Positions 35,419 through 43,173 of a DNA stretch of 64,000 bases are shown here, piece by piece. The stretch covers positions 930,001 to 994,000 of the forward strand of contig NZ_RKRA01000001.1 of NCBI RefSeq assembly GCF_003814705.1. The letters run 5' to 3'. Source of the DNA: Georgenia muralis (GTDB taxonomy: Bacteria; Actinomycetota; Actinomycetes; Actinomycetales; Actinomycetaceae). The translations under genes were made by a program, and so were the position numbers. The notes beneath the pieces are model-generated. The model worked only from the letters and a program-made list of their open reading frames with translations. It was not told where the DNA came from and did not search any database. Numbering within the stretch: position 1 is the first letter of the stretch; each line of letters opens with the position of its first letter.

Positions 35419-36930
35419 GTGCAGTTCCGTGACTTCCTCGCGATCCTGCGATCGAGGTGGATCACCATCGTGCTCGCCACCCTGGTCGTCCTCGGTGCCG
35501 CGACCGCGGCGACGCTCTCGATCACCCCGATGTACACGGCCAGCGCGCGGGTCTTCTTCTCGGCCGAGGCGCCCTCCGATGACGATGGACGGACCGGCGG
35601 GACCTACGTGATCACCACGTCGGACCTCTCCACCTACCTCGAGGTCCTCAACTCGCCCATGGTCATGGACCCGATCCGCGAGGACCTGGGCCTCCAGGGG
35701 GTGCCCTTCCGGGTCTCCGCGGAGATCCCCGGCGGCACCCCGATCCTGCGGATCACCGCCGTCGCCCCCAACCCGGACCAGGCCGCCGCGGTCGCGAACG
35801 CCGTGGGCCCCCAGCTGGCGTCGGTGGCGGGGAGGTTCTCGGTGCTGCTCGCCAGCTCGGGGCAGGACGTCGAGACCACGGCCATCACCCCGGCGTCGCC
35901 GCCGTCCTCGCCGAGCTCGCCCGACATCACCCGCAACCTCGCCCTCGGCCTGCTCACCGGCCTTGTCATCGGCGTGGGCCTCGCCCTCGTCCGTCACGGC
36001 CTGGACACCAAGGTCCGGCGGGAGAGCGACGTCAGGGCGCTCTCCGACCGTCCGGTGCTCGCCCACGTCCCCTACGACAAGGCCTCGCGCGAGCAGCCCC
36101 TGGTCATGGAGAACGACCCCCACGGCCTCCACGCGGAGTCCGTGCGCCGACTACGGACCAACCTGCTCTTCGTCGACGTCACGACGCGGAAGCACTCGTT
36201 CGTGGTCACCTCGGCGCTCCCGGGCGAGGGCAAGACGACGACGACGATCAACCTGGCCATGGCCATGGCCGACGCCGGTGCCCGGGTCCTCCTCGTCGAC
36301 GCCGACCTGCGCAACCCCTCGGTGGCCCGGACGATGGGTCTCGAGGGGGCCGCGGGACTCACGACCATCCTGCTCGGCCGGGCGACCGTCGACGACGTCG
36401 TGCAGCAGTGGCGCGGCACCACGCTCTCGGTGCTGCCCGCCGGTCAGGTCCCCCCGAACCCGAGCGAGCTCATCGCGTCCGCCGCGATGGAGTCGCTCTT
36501 CGCCGAGCTCGCGCAACGGCACGACTTCATCCTCATCGACTCCCCACCGGTGGTCCCGGTCATCGACGCCGTCCTGCTCAACCGGCTCACCGGCGGCACG
36601 CTCATGGTCGTGGCCATGGAGCGGACCACGAAGAAGCACCTGGCGAGCGCCCTGAAGTCCCTCGCGACGGTGGACGTCAAGGTGGCCGGCTTCGCGCTGA
36701 ACATGGTGCCGACGCGGGGCGAGAGCTCGTACTACGGGTACGGCCGTCGCGCATACGGCACGCCTCCCGAGACAGGTCCCGACCCCGACACCGAGGTGCC
36801 CCGGCCTGGATCTGCGACGGTGCCGCCTGTCGTGGCAGGGCGCGACGACGACGGCGCAGCCGGCGAGGGCACGCAGGGCACCAGCAGGACCCGACGCTCG
36901 AGCTCGGCCGCCGGCGCGCGTCGGCGCTGA
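35419..36930 (+). CDS. Wzz/chain-length determinant fused to a bacterial tyrosine kinase
   Basis: A 503-residue protein. Residues 1-195 are a Wzz domain with membrane helices near 13-35 and 172-191. The cytoplasmic BY-kinase domain follows: Walker A SALPGEGKTTTT (about 265-276), Walker A' LLVDADLRN (291-299), Walker B FILIDSPPV (370-378). Tyr 438, 439, 441 and 446 form a short cluster that can be the autophosphorylation site. Such kinases control polymer length and export. The expected phosphatase is at 49812. The start is GTG 35419. A Ser/Arg-rich tail follows the kinase. Confidence 0.92.
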   Translation: MQFRDFLAILRSRWITIVLATLVVLGAATAATLSITPMYTASARVFFSAEAPSDDDGRTGGTYVITTSDLSTYLEVLNSPMVMDPIREDLGLQGVPFRVSAEIPGGTPILRITAVAPNPDQAAAVANAVGPQLASVAGRFSVLLASSGQDVETTAITPASPPSSPSSPDITRNLALGLLTGLVIGVGLALVRHGLDTKVRRESDVRALSDRPVLAHVPYDKASREQPLVMENDPHGLHAESVRRLRTNLLFVDVTTRKHSFVVTSALPGEGKTTTTINLAMAMADAGARVLLVDADLRNPSVARTMGLEGAAGLTTILLGRATVDDVVQQWRGTTLSVLPAGQVPPNPSELIASAAMESLFAELAQRHDFILIDSPPVVPVIDAVLLNRLTGGTLMVVAMERTTKKHLASALKSLATVDVKVAGFALNMVPTRGESSYYGYGRRAYGTPPETGPDPDTEVPRPGSATVPPVVAGRDDDGAAGEGTQGTSRTRRSSSAAGARRR

Positions 36931-36940
36931 GCACGGCCGC

Positions 36941-37891
36941 TCAGGCGGTGCCCGTCTGCGGCGCCAGCCACGTCACCCCGCCGTCGACCGACGTGAGGAC
37001 CTCGTCGCCGACCCAGAGCCAGGCGGCCCCCGCGGTCGAGCCCACCGCCACCGGCTGCGCGTCGAGCGACGTCGCCGCACAGCCGCTCACGCCACCGACG
37101 GCGGCACCGGCCGGGTCGAGGAAGGTGATCCCGACGCCGTCGCACGCCGGGGTCGTCCCGGCCAGGATGAAGCGCTCGGCCTCGGCGCCGACGGCCGCCG
37201 CGGACCCGGAGAGGGTGGCGGGCGTCCAGGTCACCCCGGCGTCGTCGGAGACGTCGACCGTACCGTCGGCGCACAGCACGGCGGCTCGCTCGGCGTCGAC
37301 CGCCGCGAGGTCGGCCGCCGCACCGGTGCACGGCGCCGCGACCTCGCCGAGCGGGGTGACAAGGGTCGTGCGGTCCCCCGGGGTGACGTACCAGGAACCG
37401 GGTAGGAACTGGTCCTCGGTGACCCAGGAGGCTCCGTCGGTGACGGTGCTCCGGTAGGTCGGCACGCAGTCCGGTCCGCCGCCGATGGCGACGAGAGTCC
37501 CGTCGTCGAGGAGTCGTAGGCGTGTGATCGGAGAGACCTCCGACGGCACCTCCTGCCACGTCGCACCGGCGTCGAGGGTGTGCTCGAGCACCGCCGGCGC
37601 GCCGCAGCCGGTGCTGGTGGCCCGCCACGCCTCGGTGGGCGACGCGACGGCGAGGAGCCGCACGGGTGGTTCGGGCACCTCAGGTGCGCTCGGCTCCTCG
37701 GGCGTGCTCGACTCGGGCGTGCTCGACTCGGGTGTGCCGCTCCCCGCGGGCTGGTCCGCGCTCGCGGACCCGACGGCGGCGGGCTGGTCCCACACCTCCG
37801 GCGCCGGGCGGGTGAGGAGCCGGGCGATGAGGAAGGCGTTGGCGGCGACGAGGAGGACCAGCGCGACGTAGGCCACGGCCCGCCGTGTCAT
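36941..37891 (-). CDS. Membrane-anchored protein with BNR-like repeats
   Basis: A 316-residue protein with one N-terminal transmembrane anchor (about 5-25), a Pro/Glu/Ser linker (TPESSTPESSTPEEPSAPE) and an extracellular domain with at least three Asp-box-like turns, LDAGATW, DDAGVTW and DGGVTW, as in sialidase or Ycf48-type beta-propellers. It holds six or more Cys (GCGAP, PDCVP, APCTG, LCADG, PACDG, GCAAT) that could pair outside the cell. It is last in a five-gene coupled cassette. Probably a binding or scaffold protein; no enzyme role is visible. Confidence 0.75.
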   Translation of the reverse strand: MTRRAVAYVALVLLVAANAFLIARLLTRPAPEVWDQPAAVGSASADQPAGSGTPESSTPESSTPEEPSAPEVPEPPVRLLAVASPTEAWRATSTGCGAPAVLEHTLDAGATWQEVPSEVSPITRLRLLDDGTLVAIGGGPDCVPTYRSTVTDGASWVTEDQFLPGSWYVTPGDRTTLVTPLGEVAAPCTGAAADLAAVDAERAAVLCADGTVDVSDDAGVTWTPATLSGSAAAVGAEAERFILAGTTPACDGVGITFLDPAGAAVGGVSGCAATSLDAQPVAVGSTAGAAWLWVGDEVLTSVDGGVTWLAPQTGTA

Positions 37892-38205
37892 GCCGGCGCC
37901 CGAGGGGCCGAGCCGTCAGTCTCCTCCTCGAGGAATCCCTCCTCGACGAGCCGGGCGACGAACGTGACGACGTCGTCGCGGACGGTCTCCTCCGGCACCC
38001 CTGCGACAGCCGCGACCTGGGCGACGACGCCGCCCCGGGGACCGGACGGGCTCGGCCGCCCCGTGGCGGCGCGCCAGATCGCCAGGGCGGAGCCCTCCAG
38101 CACGATGAGGGGTCCCTGTGGCATCAGGCCCAGGTACACGGCCTGTCCGCCGCTCTCGTCGGTCTCGACCTCGGCGACGGCGTCCGCGCGCCGGTAGGTG
38201 GTCAC
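37888..38205 (-). CDS. PqqD family protein
   Basis: A 105-residue winged-helix-like protein with YLGLMPQGPLIVLEGSALAIW, a DDVVTFVARLVEEGFL helix and acidic end, the pattern of PqqD/RRE domains that hold a peptide for modifying enzymes. Start ATG follows the nucleotidyltransferase end by overlap (38202-38205) and its stop overlaps the BNR gene by 4 bases. In RiPP pathways this domain recognises a leader peptide; no leader-like short peptide or radical-SAM enzyme is seen here, so its client is unknown. Confidence 0.85.
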   Translation of the reverse strand: MTTYRRADAVAEVETDESGGQAVYLGLMPQGPLIVLEGSALAIWRAATGRPSPSGPRGGVVAQVAAVAGVPEETVRDDVVTFVARLVEEGFLEEETDGSAPRAPA

Positions 38206-39077
38206 CGTCGCCCCTGACGCCGCCGGACGAGCGCGGCGAGCTCCTCACGCAAGCCACGGGCAGGGCGCGCGAAGAACTCTCGGGCGATGTCGGTCCTTGA
38301 CGGCCGCCGACCCAACCGGTGGGCGAGGTGGTCGACGTTGACCTGCGGTGCGCGCCACGCGAGGCGCAGGGCCTCCCGTCTGCTCGAAGTCGCCCGGATC
38401 CGCGCCGCCCACTCCTCCATCCGGGTGCCGCCGCCGACCGTCAGTCGCCAGAGGTCGTACTCCCTCGCGTCGCGGAAGTCCTCGAGGCCGCCGGTGGCCG
38501 CGGCGAACCCCACCTGAGCCTCGAGCTCGTCGCGCAGCACGCGGATCTCGTCCTTGCGCGCCTCGCTCGCCCCGGTCCAGGCGGCCCGGACGTCAACCGA
38601 GGCGTGCCCACCCGCCCGTGCGGCGTTGAGCACCAGGATGAGGGACTGCGCCGCGACGCTCGGGACCGGGCACGGCACACCGGCGATCGTCGTGAGGGAC
38701 CGGTCCCGCCAGAGCCGGTCGAAGGCACGCTCGGGCGCGGTGCCGATCCCGGGGAAGTGCCGGTGCAGGTCGGCGAACCCCCAGACCTCGTGGGTCAGCG
38801 TGACCGCGTGCCCGAACGGGGACCCCGACTCGAACGTGCTCCGCACGTCCCACCCGTGCTTCCCCATCTCGTCCAGAAGTGCGTCCACGTGGGCAGGTCG
38901 TACGAGCACGTCGGCGTCGGCGCCCACCCGGGTGGCGGAGGCGATGGCGCGGTCGATCGCCACCCCCTTGATGTGCAGGACGTCGGCCCCGCACTTCTCG
39001 GCCAGGTGCTGGATCGTCGCGTGCGCGAACCGGACCCGCACCGCGAGCGGAGCACCGACCACGACGGAGGAGCTCAT
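38202..39077 (-). CDS. Nucleotidyltransferase family protein
   Basis: A 291-residue protein with the motif LHIKGVAIDRAI and RVGADADVLVRPAHV (Asp54 and Asp56 as metal ligands), which matches the uncharacterised nucleotidyltransferase family (NTP_transf_5 type) often found beside PqqD and HprK-like genes in peptide- and exosortase-linked clusters. The C-terminus is rich in Arg. It lies 5 bases after the HprK-like gene. It may transfer a nucleotide to a peptide, protein or sugar; not known. Confidence 0.82.
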   Translation of the reverse strand: MSSSVVVGAPLAVRVRFAHATIQHLAEKCGADVLHIKGVAIDRAIASATRVGADADVLVRPAHVDALLDEMGKHGWDVRSTFESGSPFGHAVTLTHEVWGFADLHRHFPGIGTAPERAFDRLWRDRSLTTIAGVPCPVPSVAAQSLILVLNAARAGGHASVDVRAAWTGASEARKDEIRVLRDELEAQVGFAAATGGLEDFRDAREYDLWRLTVGGGTRMEEWAARIRATSSRREALRLAWRAPQVNVDHLAHRLGRRPSRTDIAREFFARPARGLREELAALVRRRQGRR

Positions 39078-39082
39078 GACGG

Positions 39083-40276
39083 CTATCTTGCCGCGCGTGC
39101 CCCAGGACGCGCCTCGGTGTCGCTCAGCGGACCGAGGAGGTCGCGGGCGGCGCGGGGCAGGCCGTAGGCGACGACCTCGGCCTCGGCCATCGTCGCGACC
39201 GCCTCACGCACGAGGTCCGCGGCGTGGGGGTGCGGCCCGTGCGTCGCCACCGCCGCCTCCACGAGCTGCTCGATCGTGGGCGCCTCGTGCGACTCCAGCC
39301 AGACCGTGAGCCCGATGCCGCTGATGCGCACGGGGGCACTGCCCACGAGGAGGAGGATCTCGCCGTCGATGCGGACCGCGTCGCGGTGGTGTCGGCGGCG
39401 GACCCGTCCGTCGAGGAAGCCGGTCGAGATGTCCGGCTCGTCGGAGACCGGGTCCGCGACCGGCTGCCAGTCCTCGGTATCGGCGACGGGCTCCGTCAGG
39501 ACTGCGCGGAGCAGGTCCGCGACGCCGTCGTCGATCTGGTGGAAGCTCAGACGGCGGAGGCCGCCGCACTCCTGGCTGACGGCGCACAGTCGTTGGAGCG
39601 GACGGTCGAGCCCGACGAGGCCCGAGGTCTGCGGGATGATCTCCATGAGGCCGTCGAGCAGGGGGACGCTCTCCACCGACGCCGGACGGGGTTCGGTGTC
39701 CCGGTCCAGCAGGACGATGCGGTCGAGCGTGAGGTCGGCGGGCGCGCGTCGGAGGCCCAGCTCGTCCGGTGACGTCTGGACCTTGCGACCCGTCGCGCGG
39801 TCCACCTGGGCGAGCGGCCGCGGGAAGGGTGCGATCTGGCGCGACTCACCGACACCGACCGTCTCGTCCGTGACATAGCCGAAGTTGTGCTTGGCCAGGG
39901 TGACCGCCGCGGTCGTCTTCCCGGCCCCCGACCGTCCGACGAGGGCGACGACGCGGCCGCGGTCGTCCACGAGGCCGGCCGCGTGCACCATGAGCCGCTG
40001 ACCGACCGCGTGGTGGATGGCGCGCGGTGTCAGCCGCATGAGCAGGCCGGCGACTCCGGCCTCGCCGACCTCGGACAGCGGGAAGTCGACGTCGCCGTCG
40101 TCGCTCGACGACGGTTCGTCGACGATGCACCGGGACCACGCGCGCTCGAGCTCGCGACGGAACTCCTCGTCCGGGCACTCTACGGCGAAGGTCGTACCGA
40201 GGAGGCGAAGTCGCGCTCGGAGCGCCTCGGTAGCGGCGGCGTTCGGCTCCGCCGCCGCGCTCACACCCGACGTCAT
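39083..40276 (-). CDS. HPr-kinase-like ATPase
   Basis: A 397-residue protein. Residues about 95-225 resemble the HprK/P C-terminal kinase fold: HAAGLVDDRGRVVALVGRSG with the P-loop GRSGAGKTT (114-122) and YVTDETVGV for the Mg site. No N-terminal HprK domain or PTS HPr-binding signature is seen. Such HprK-related kinases sit with PqqD and nucleotidyltransferase genes in other genomes and have unknown substrates. ATG 40276 overlaps the stop of the Tat-substrate gene (ATGA). Confidence 0.78.
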   Translation of the reverse strand: MTSGVSAAAEPNAAATEALRARLRLLGTTFAVECPDEEFRRELERAWSRCIVDEPSSSDDGDVDFPLSEVGEAGVAGLLMRLTPRAIHHAVGQRLMVHAAGLVDDRGRVVALVGRSGAGKTTAAVTLAKHNFGYVTDETVGVGESRQIAPFPRPLAQVDRATGRKVQTSPDELGLRRAPADLTLDRIVLLDRDTEPRPASVESVPLLDGLMEIIPQTSGLVGLDRPLQRLCAVSQECGGLRRLSFHQIDDGVADLLRAVLTEPVADTEDWQPVADPVSDEPDISTGFLDGRVRRRHHRDAVRIDGEILLLVGSAPVRISGIGLTVWLESHEAPTIEQLVEAAVATHGPHPHAADLVREAVATMAEAEVVAYGLPRAARDLLGPLSDTEARPGARAAR

Positions 40277-40944
40277 ACGGAGGCGCAGCTGGTGCCGCAC
40301 GCCGTCGGTGGGGTGAAGCACATGTTCGCGTACGGGAACACGCAGCTACCGGTCGGGGATCCGTTGGGGTTGACGCCGGTCCAGGACCCACCGGTGAGGT
40401 TGTACGGGTCGAGGGTGTAGTTCTCAGCGGTGCCGCCGCACGCGGCGTCGGTGTAGAGCGCCAGCGACACCGTCACCCAGTCGCTGCCGCTGTCGGTGTT
40501 GGCGTTGGTGAAGACGCCGAGGATTGTCGTCTGGTTGGCCGGGACGTACATGCAGCTGGTCGCCGAGGGCGGGCAGGGGGTGGTCACGCCGGGGTTCGTC
40601 ATGCCGACGACGCACTGCGGAACCTCGCCCTGGGGGTCGCTGGGGAGGCCGAGCACGAGTCCCGTCACCGTGACGTAGTAGTCGGTGTTCGTCTCGTTGA
40701 CGAAACGGGCCCAGAGCACGTAGCCCTTGTTGTAGCAGAACCCCATCGAGTTGCCGGGGATCTTGCAGGCCGTGCTCTGTCCGAAGTCGATCACCACCGG
40801 CGGCGACGCCGCCATGGCGGGCGCCGCTGAGGCGACCGCGATAACCGGCACCGACCAGGCGGCGCCGGCGAGCACCGTCCTGCGGCTCAGGCCGCGCTTC
40901 TCCTGCTGCTCACCCGAACCCGTAGCGTCCATGTTCTCAGCCAT
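40273..40944 (-). CDS. Tat-exported Cys-rich protein
   Basis: A 223-residue protein with a twin-arginine signal: GLSRRTVLAGAAWSVPVIAV (Arg21-Arg22) and likely cleavage after APAMA near residue 45. The mature chain of about 178 residues has ten Cys, Asn/Thr-rich beta-type segments (NETNTDYYVTVTGLVLGL, PANQTTILGVFTNANTD) and ends CGTSCASV. It is the first gene of the cassette 40944-36941. A folded, disulfide-rich product going through Tat fits the motif. It could be the client of the kinase/nucleotidyltransferase/PqqD genes; that is inference. The ATG at 40944 has only a weak ribosome site. Confidence 0.72.
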   Translation of the reverse strand: MAENMDATGSGEQQEKRGLSRRTVLAGAAWSVPVIAVASAAPAMAASPPVVIDFGQSTACKIPGNSMGFCYNKGYVLWARFVNETNTDYYVTVTGLVLGLPSDPQGEVPQCVVGMTNPGVTTPCPPSATSCMYVPANQTTILGVFTNANTDSGSDWVTVSLALYTDAACGGTAENYTLDPYNLTGGSWTGVNPNGSPTGSCVFPYANMCFTPPTACGTSCASV

Positions 40945-41068
40945 CTCGCTCACAACCCCCAACGGTCGACGCACTCCCCAACGTACCGGCCGGTCGGCCA
41001 ACCGGACCGCACTTTCGTGGTCGTCTGCACAGCACACCACCGGCCGTCATCCGGGTCACTGGACCACC

Positions 41069-41159
41069 GGGTGAATATGGGGGTGAATTCGGCGCCTCAC
41101 CCTCCGGATGACACAGGGTGATACGGACCGCCCAACCAACCGTGACACGCCTCACCCTT
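41069..41159. promoter_or_regulatory. Cluster of GGGTGA/CGCCTCACCC boxes in the divergent region
   Basis: Boxes are GGGTGAATA (41069), GGGGGTGAATT (41079), GCGCCTCACCCT (41092-41103), AGGGTGATA (41115-41123) and CGCCTCACCCTT (41148-41159). The core is identical to that upstream of the glycosyltransferase at 8451 and of the Hpt-like gene at 52982. The cluster lies between the Tat-substrate gene and the response regulator gene and could control either. Autoregulation by the OmpR-type regulator is a natural guess. Confidence 0.5.
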
Positions 41160-41197
41160 GCCCGCTCCCGACTGGCGGGCCGATGTGGGTACCCGTT

Positions 41198-41206
41198 GCT
41201 AGTTTC
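41198..41206 (+). promoter_or_regulatory. Extended -10 promoter for a leaderless transcript
   Basis: TTGCTAGTTTC has a TAGTTT -10 (41200-41205) with TG one base before it (extended -10). The response regulator GTG starts seven bases downstream at 41212, where transcription should begin, so the mRNA is probably leaderless. The same word GCTAGTTTC occurs at the histidine kinase promoter (48373-48381, minus). Confidence 0.5.
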
Positions 41207-41211
41207 ACCCC

Positions 41212-42057
41212 GTGGAGGAAACCGGACGGGAGCGCACCGCCGTCGTCGTCGAGGACGACGCGGACGTCCGTCTGCTCCTCGCCGCGACGCTGAGCCAGGC
41301 GGGTTTCACCGTGCACACCGCCGGGTCCGGCGCCGACGGCGTCGCGGCGGTGCGCGAGTACGCCCCGGCCGTGGTCACCCTCGACCTCTCCCTGCCCGAC
41401 ATCGACGGCTTCGAGGTCTGCCGGCGCATCCGGGCCTTCTCCGACGCCTACGTCGTCATGCTCACCGGCCGCTCGGAGGAGATCGACACCCTCCTCGGCC
41501 TGGAGTCCGGCGCCGACGACTACCTCACGAAGCCGTTCCGCCCGCGCGAGCTGCGCGCGCGGGTCGAGGCGATGCTGCGCCGTCCGCGGCGCCTGGGCGA
41601 CGGGGACCTGGGCGCTCCGTCTGCCGGCGCGCCGGTCCCGCCCGCGCCGGCCGACCAGGCTGCGCCCGCGTCCGGCAGCTTGGCCGATGGCGCGTCTCCA
41701 GCGGCGGGCGCCGCTTTGATCGGACGACCGGGCCAGCTCGTCCACCGCGGGCTGCGCGTGGACACCGCCGCCCGCATGGTCGACATCGACGGCACCCCGG
41801 TCCACCTCACCCGGAGCGAGTTCGACCTCCTCGCCGCCCTCGTCGCCGAGCCCAACCGGGTGCTGCGCAAGGCCGAGCTGGTCCGGCGCCTGTGGGGCCA
41901 GGACTACGACACCGGCACGCCGGTCCTCGACTCCGACCTGCGCACGGTGGAGGTCCACATGGCCAACCTGCGCCGCAAGCTCGGTGACGACGCCGCCTCC
42001 CCGCGGTTCGTCGTCACCGTGCGCGGGGTGGGCTACCGCCTGGCCCCGGCCGTCTGA
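41212..42057 (+). CDS. OmpR/PhoB-type response regulator
   Basis: A 281-residue DNA-binding regulator. The receiver domain (1-125) has the acidic pair Glu14/Asp15, phospho-acceptor Asp58 (VTLDLSLPDIDGFEV), Thr85 (MLTGRSEE) and Lys107 (LTKPF). A Pro/Ala linker precedes the winged-helix domain (about 175-278: VHLTRSEFDLLAALVAEPNR, DLRTVEVHMANLRRKLG). No kinase is adjacent; the nearest is at 46409, with which it shares a promoter word. It converges on the SipW-Hpt gene with a 12-base gap. Confidence 0.92.
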   Translation: MEETGRERTAVVVEDDADVRLLLAATLSQAGFTVHTAGSGADGVAAVREYAPAVVTLDLSLPDIDGFEVCRRIRAFSDAYVVMLTGRSEEIDTLLGLESGADDYLTKPFRPRELRARVEAMLRRPRRLGDGDLGAPSAGAPVPPAPADQAAPASGSLADGASPAAGAALIGRPGQLVHRGLRVDTAARMVDIDGTPVHLTRSEFDLLAALVAEPNRVLRKAELVRRLWGQDYDTGTPVLDSDLRTVEVHMANLRRKLGDDAASPRFVVTVRGVGYRLAPAV

Positions 42058-42069
42058 CGACTGTCCCGA

Positions 42070-43173
42070 TCAGGGGGCGAACATCGCCCCGGCGGTCCCC
42101 ACACGCAGGTGCTCCGCGAGCGCCCGCTGGGTCTCGTTGGTGAGGTCCATGAGCCGGCGCAGCTCGCGGTCCGCGACCGCGAGGTCGCCACGCCGGCCCG
42201 CCTCGGCGACGAGCTGGGCGTGCCGGGCGAGCGCCGCGGCGCCCACCATCGAGGCGGACGTGTGCAGGCTCAGGGCCGCGACGTGGACCTCCTCGGCGTC
42301 GCCGGCGACGACGGCGCGCGCCACCCGGTTGCACGAGTCGCCCAGCCGCTTGAGGTAGGCCAGGCCGAAGCCGGACGCGGCGTCGTCGCCGACGTCGTGG
42401 GCAAGGGTGCCCAGGGCCGCGGGGTCGAGGATCATGTCGTCTTCTCCGGTCCGATCGGCGTCCGTCGGCACGCCGTGGCCGGCGTCGACGTCCTGCGGGC
42501 CGACGGGGGCGTCGTGGGCACGCCGGCCGGCTGACCGGTCGATGGCCGCGCGTACGAGCTGGATCCCCGCATAGCCCAAGAGTGCCACGGCGAGCGCGGC
42601 CGTGCCGGTGCGCTTCTGGTCCCCGTCCAGCGCCGTCGCCAGGTAGCCGGCGTAGGGGATGTGGTACCGGACCACACCCCTGACCTGCGTCGCCGTCACC
42701 GTCCACGGGTCGGTGGCGTCGTTCGCGTCGCCCCGGGTCGTCAGGACGACGGTGCCGTCACCGGCGACGGCGCGCGCCACGACCCGGTGGGTGACGAGGG
42801 TCGGGTCGTCCGGGTAGGGCATGACGGTGACGACGTCGCCGAGCGCGAGGGCCGCCGTCGCCGCCTCGCCCCGGACGGGCTCGACGACCACCTGGCTGCC
42901 GGTGGGGATGGTCGGCTCCATCGAGCCCGACAGGATCGTCAGCGGCACCCACCCGGCCAGGTGCGGGACGACGACCATCGCCAGCGCCAGGCCCGCGACG
43001 ACGGCGAGGGCGAGCCACCCGGCGACGGTGACGACGGCGTGCGCACCTCGCCGGACGACGCCTCGGCGTCCCTCCGCCTGCGGCCCGGCGTCGGGCCCGG
43101 TATCGCGCTCGGCGGCGACGGCGAGATGCCGGGTGCGGTCGGGCTCGGCGGCGCCGGTGGTCAGGGCCGCCAT
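42070..43173 (-). CDS. SipW-type signal peptidase I fused to an Hpt domain
   Basis: A 367-residue protein in one frame. Residues 40-215 form an archaeal/ER-type signal peptidase: membrane helix (about 47-69), catalytic Ser84 (LSGSMEPTIPTGSQ), His129 in place of Lys (TLVTHRVV), RGDANDATDPW, and a second helix near 195-210. A 30-residue linker leads to an Hpt-like four-helix domain (247-367) with candidate phospho-His304 in LSLHTSASMVGAAALA. An internal ATG at 42435 has GGAG eight bases upstream and could yield a free 121-residue Hpt protein. The start ATG 43173 (or GTG 43176) overlaps the stop of its likely substrate gene. Confidence 0.82.
   Translation of the reverse strand: MAALTTGAAEPDRTRHLAVAAERDTGPDAGPQAEGRRGVVRRGAHAVVTVAGWLALAVVAGLALAMVVVPHLAGWVPLTILSGSMEPTIPTGSQVVVEPVRGEAATAALALGDVVTVMPYPDDPTLVTHRVVARAVAGDGTVVLTTRGDANDATDPWTVTATQVRGVVRYHIPYAGYLATALDGDQKRTGTAALAVALLGYAGIQLVRAAIDRSAGRRAHDAPVGPQDVDAGHGVPTDADRTGEDDMILDPAALGTLAHDVGDDAASGFGLAYLKRLGDSCNRVARAVVAGDAEEVHVAALSLHTSASMVGAAALARHAQLVAEAGRRGDLAVADRELRRLMDLTNETQRALAEHLRVGTAGAMFAP

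Noticed and set aside
39083-40276. True HPr kinase/phosphorylase (HprK)
   Set aside because: The HprK N-terminal domain is missing and no PTS gene is near; only the P-loop kinase part is similar.
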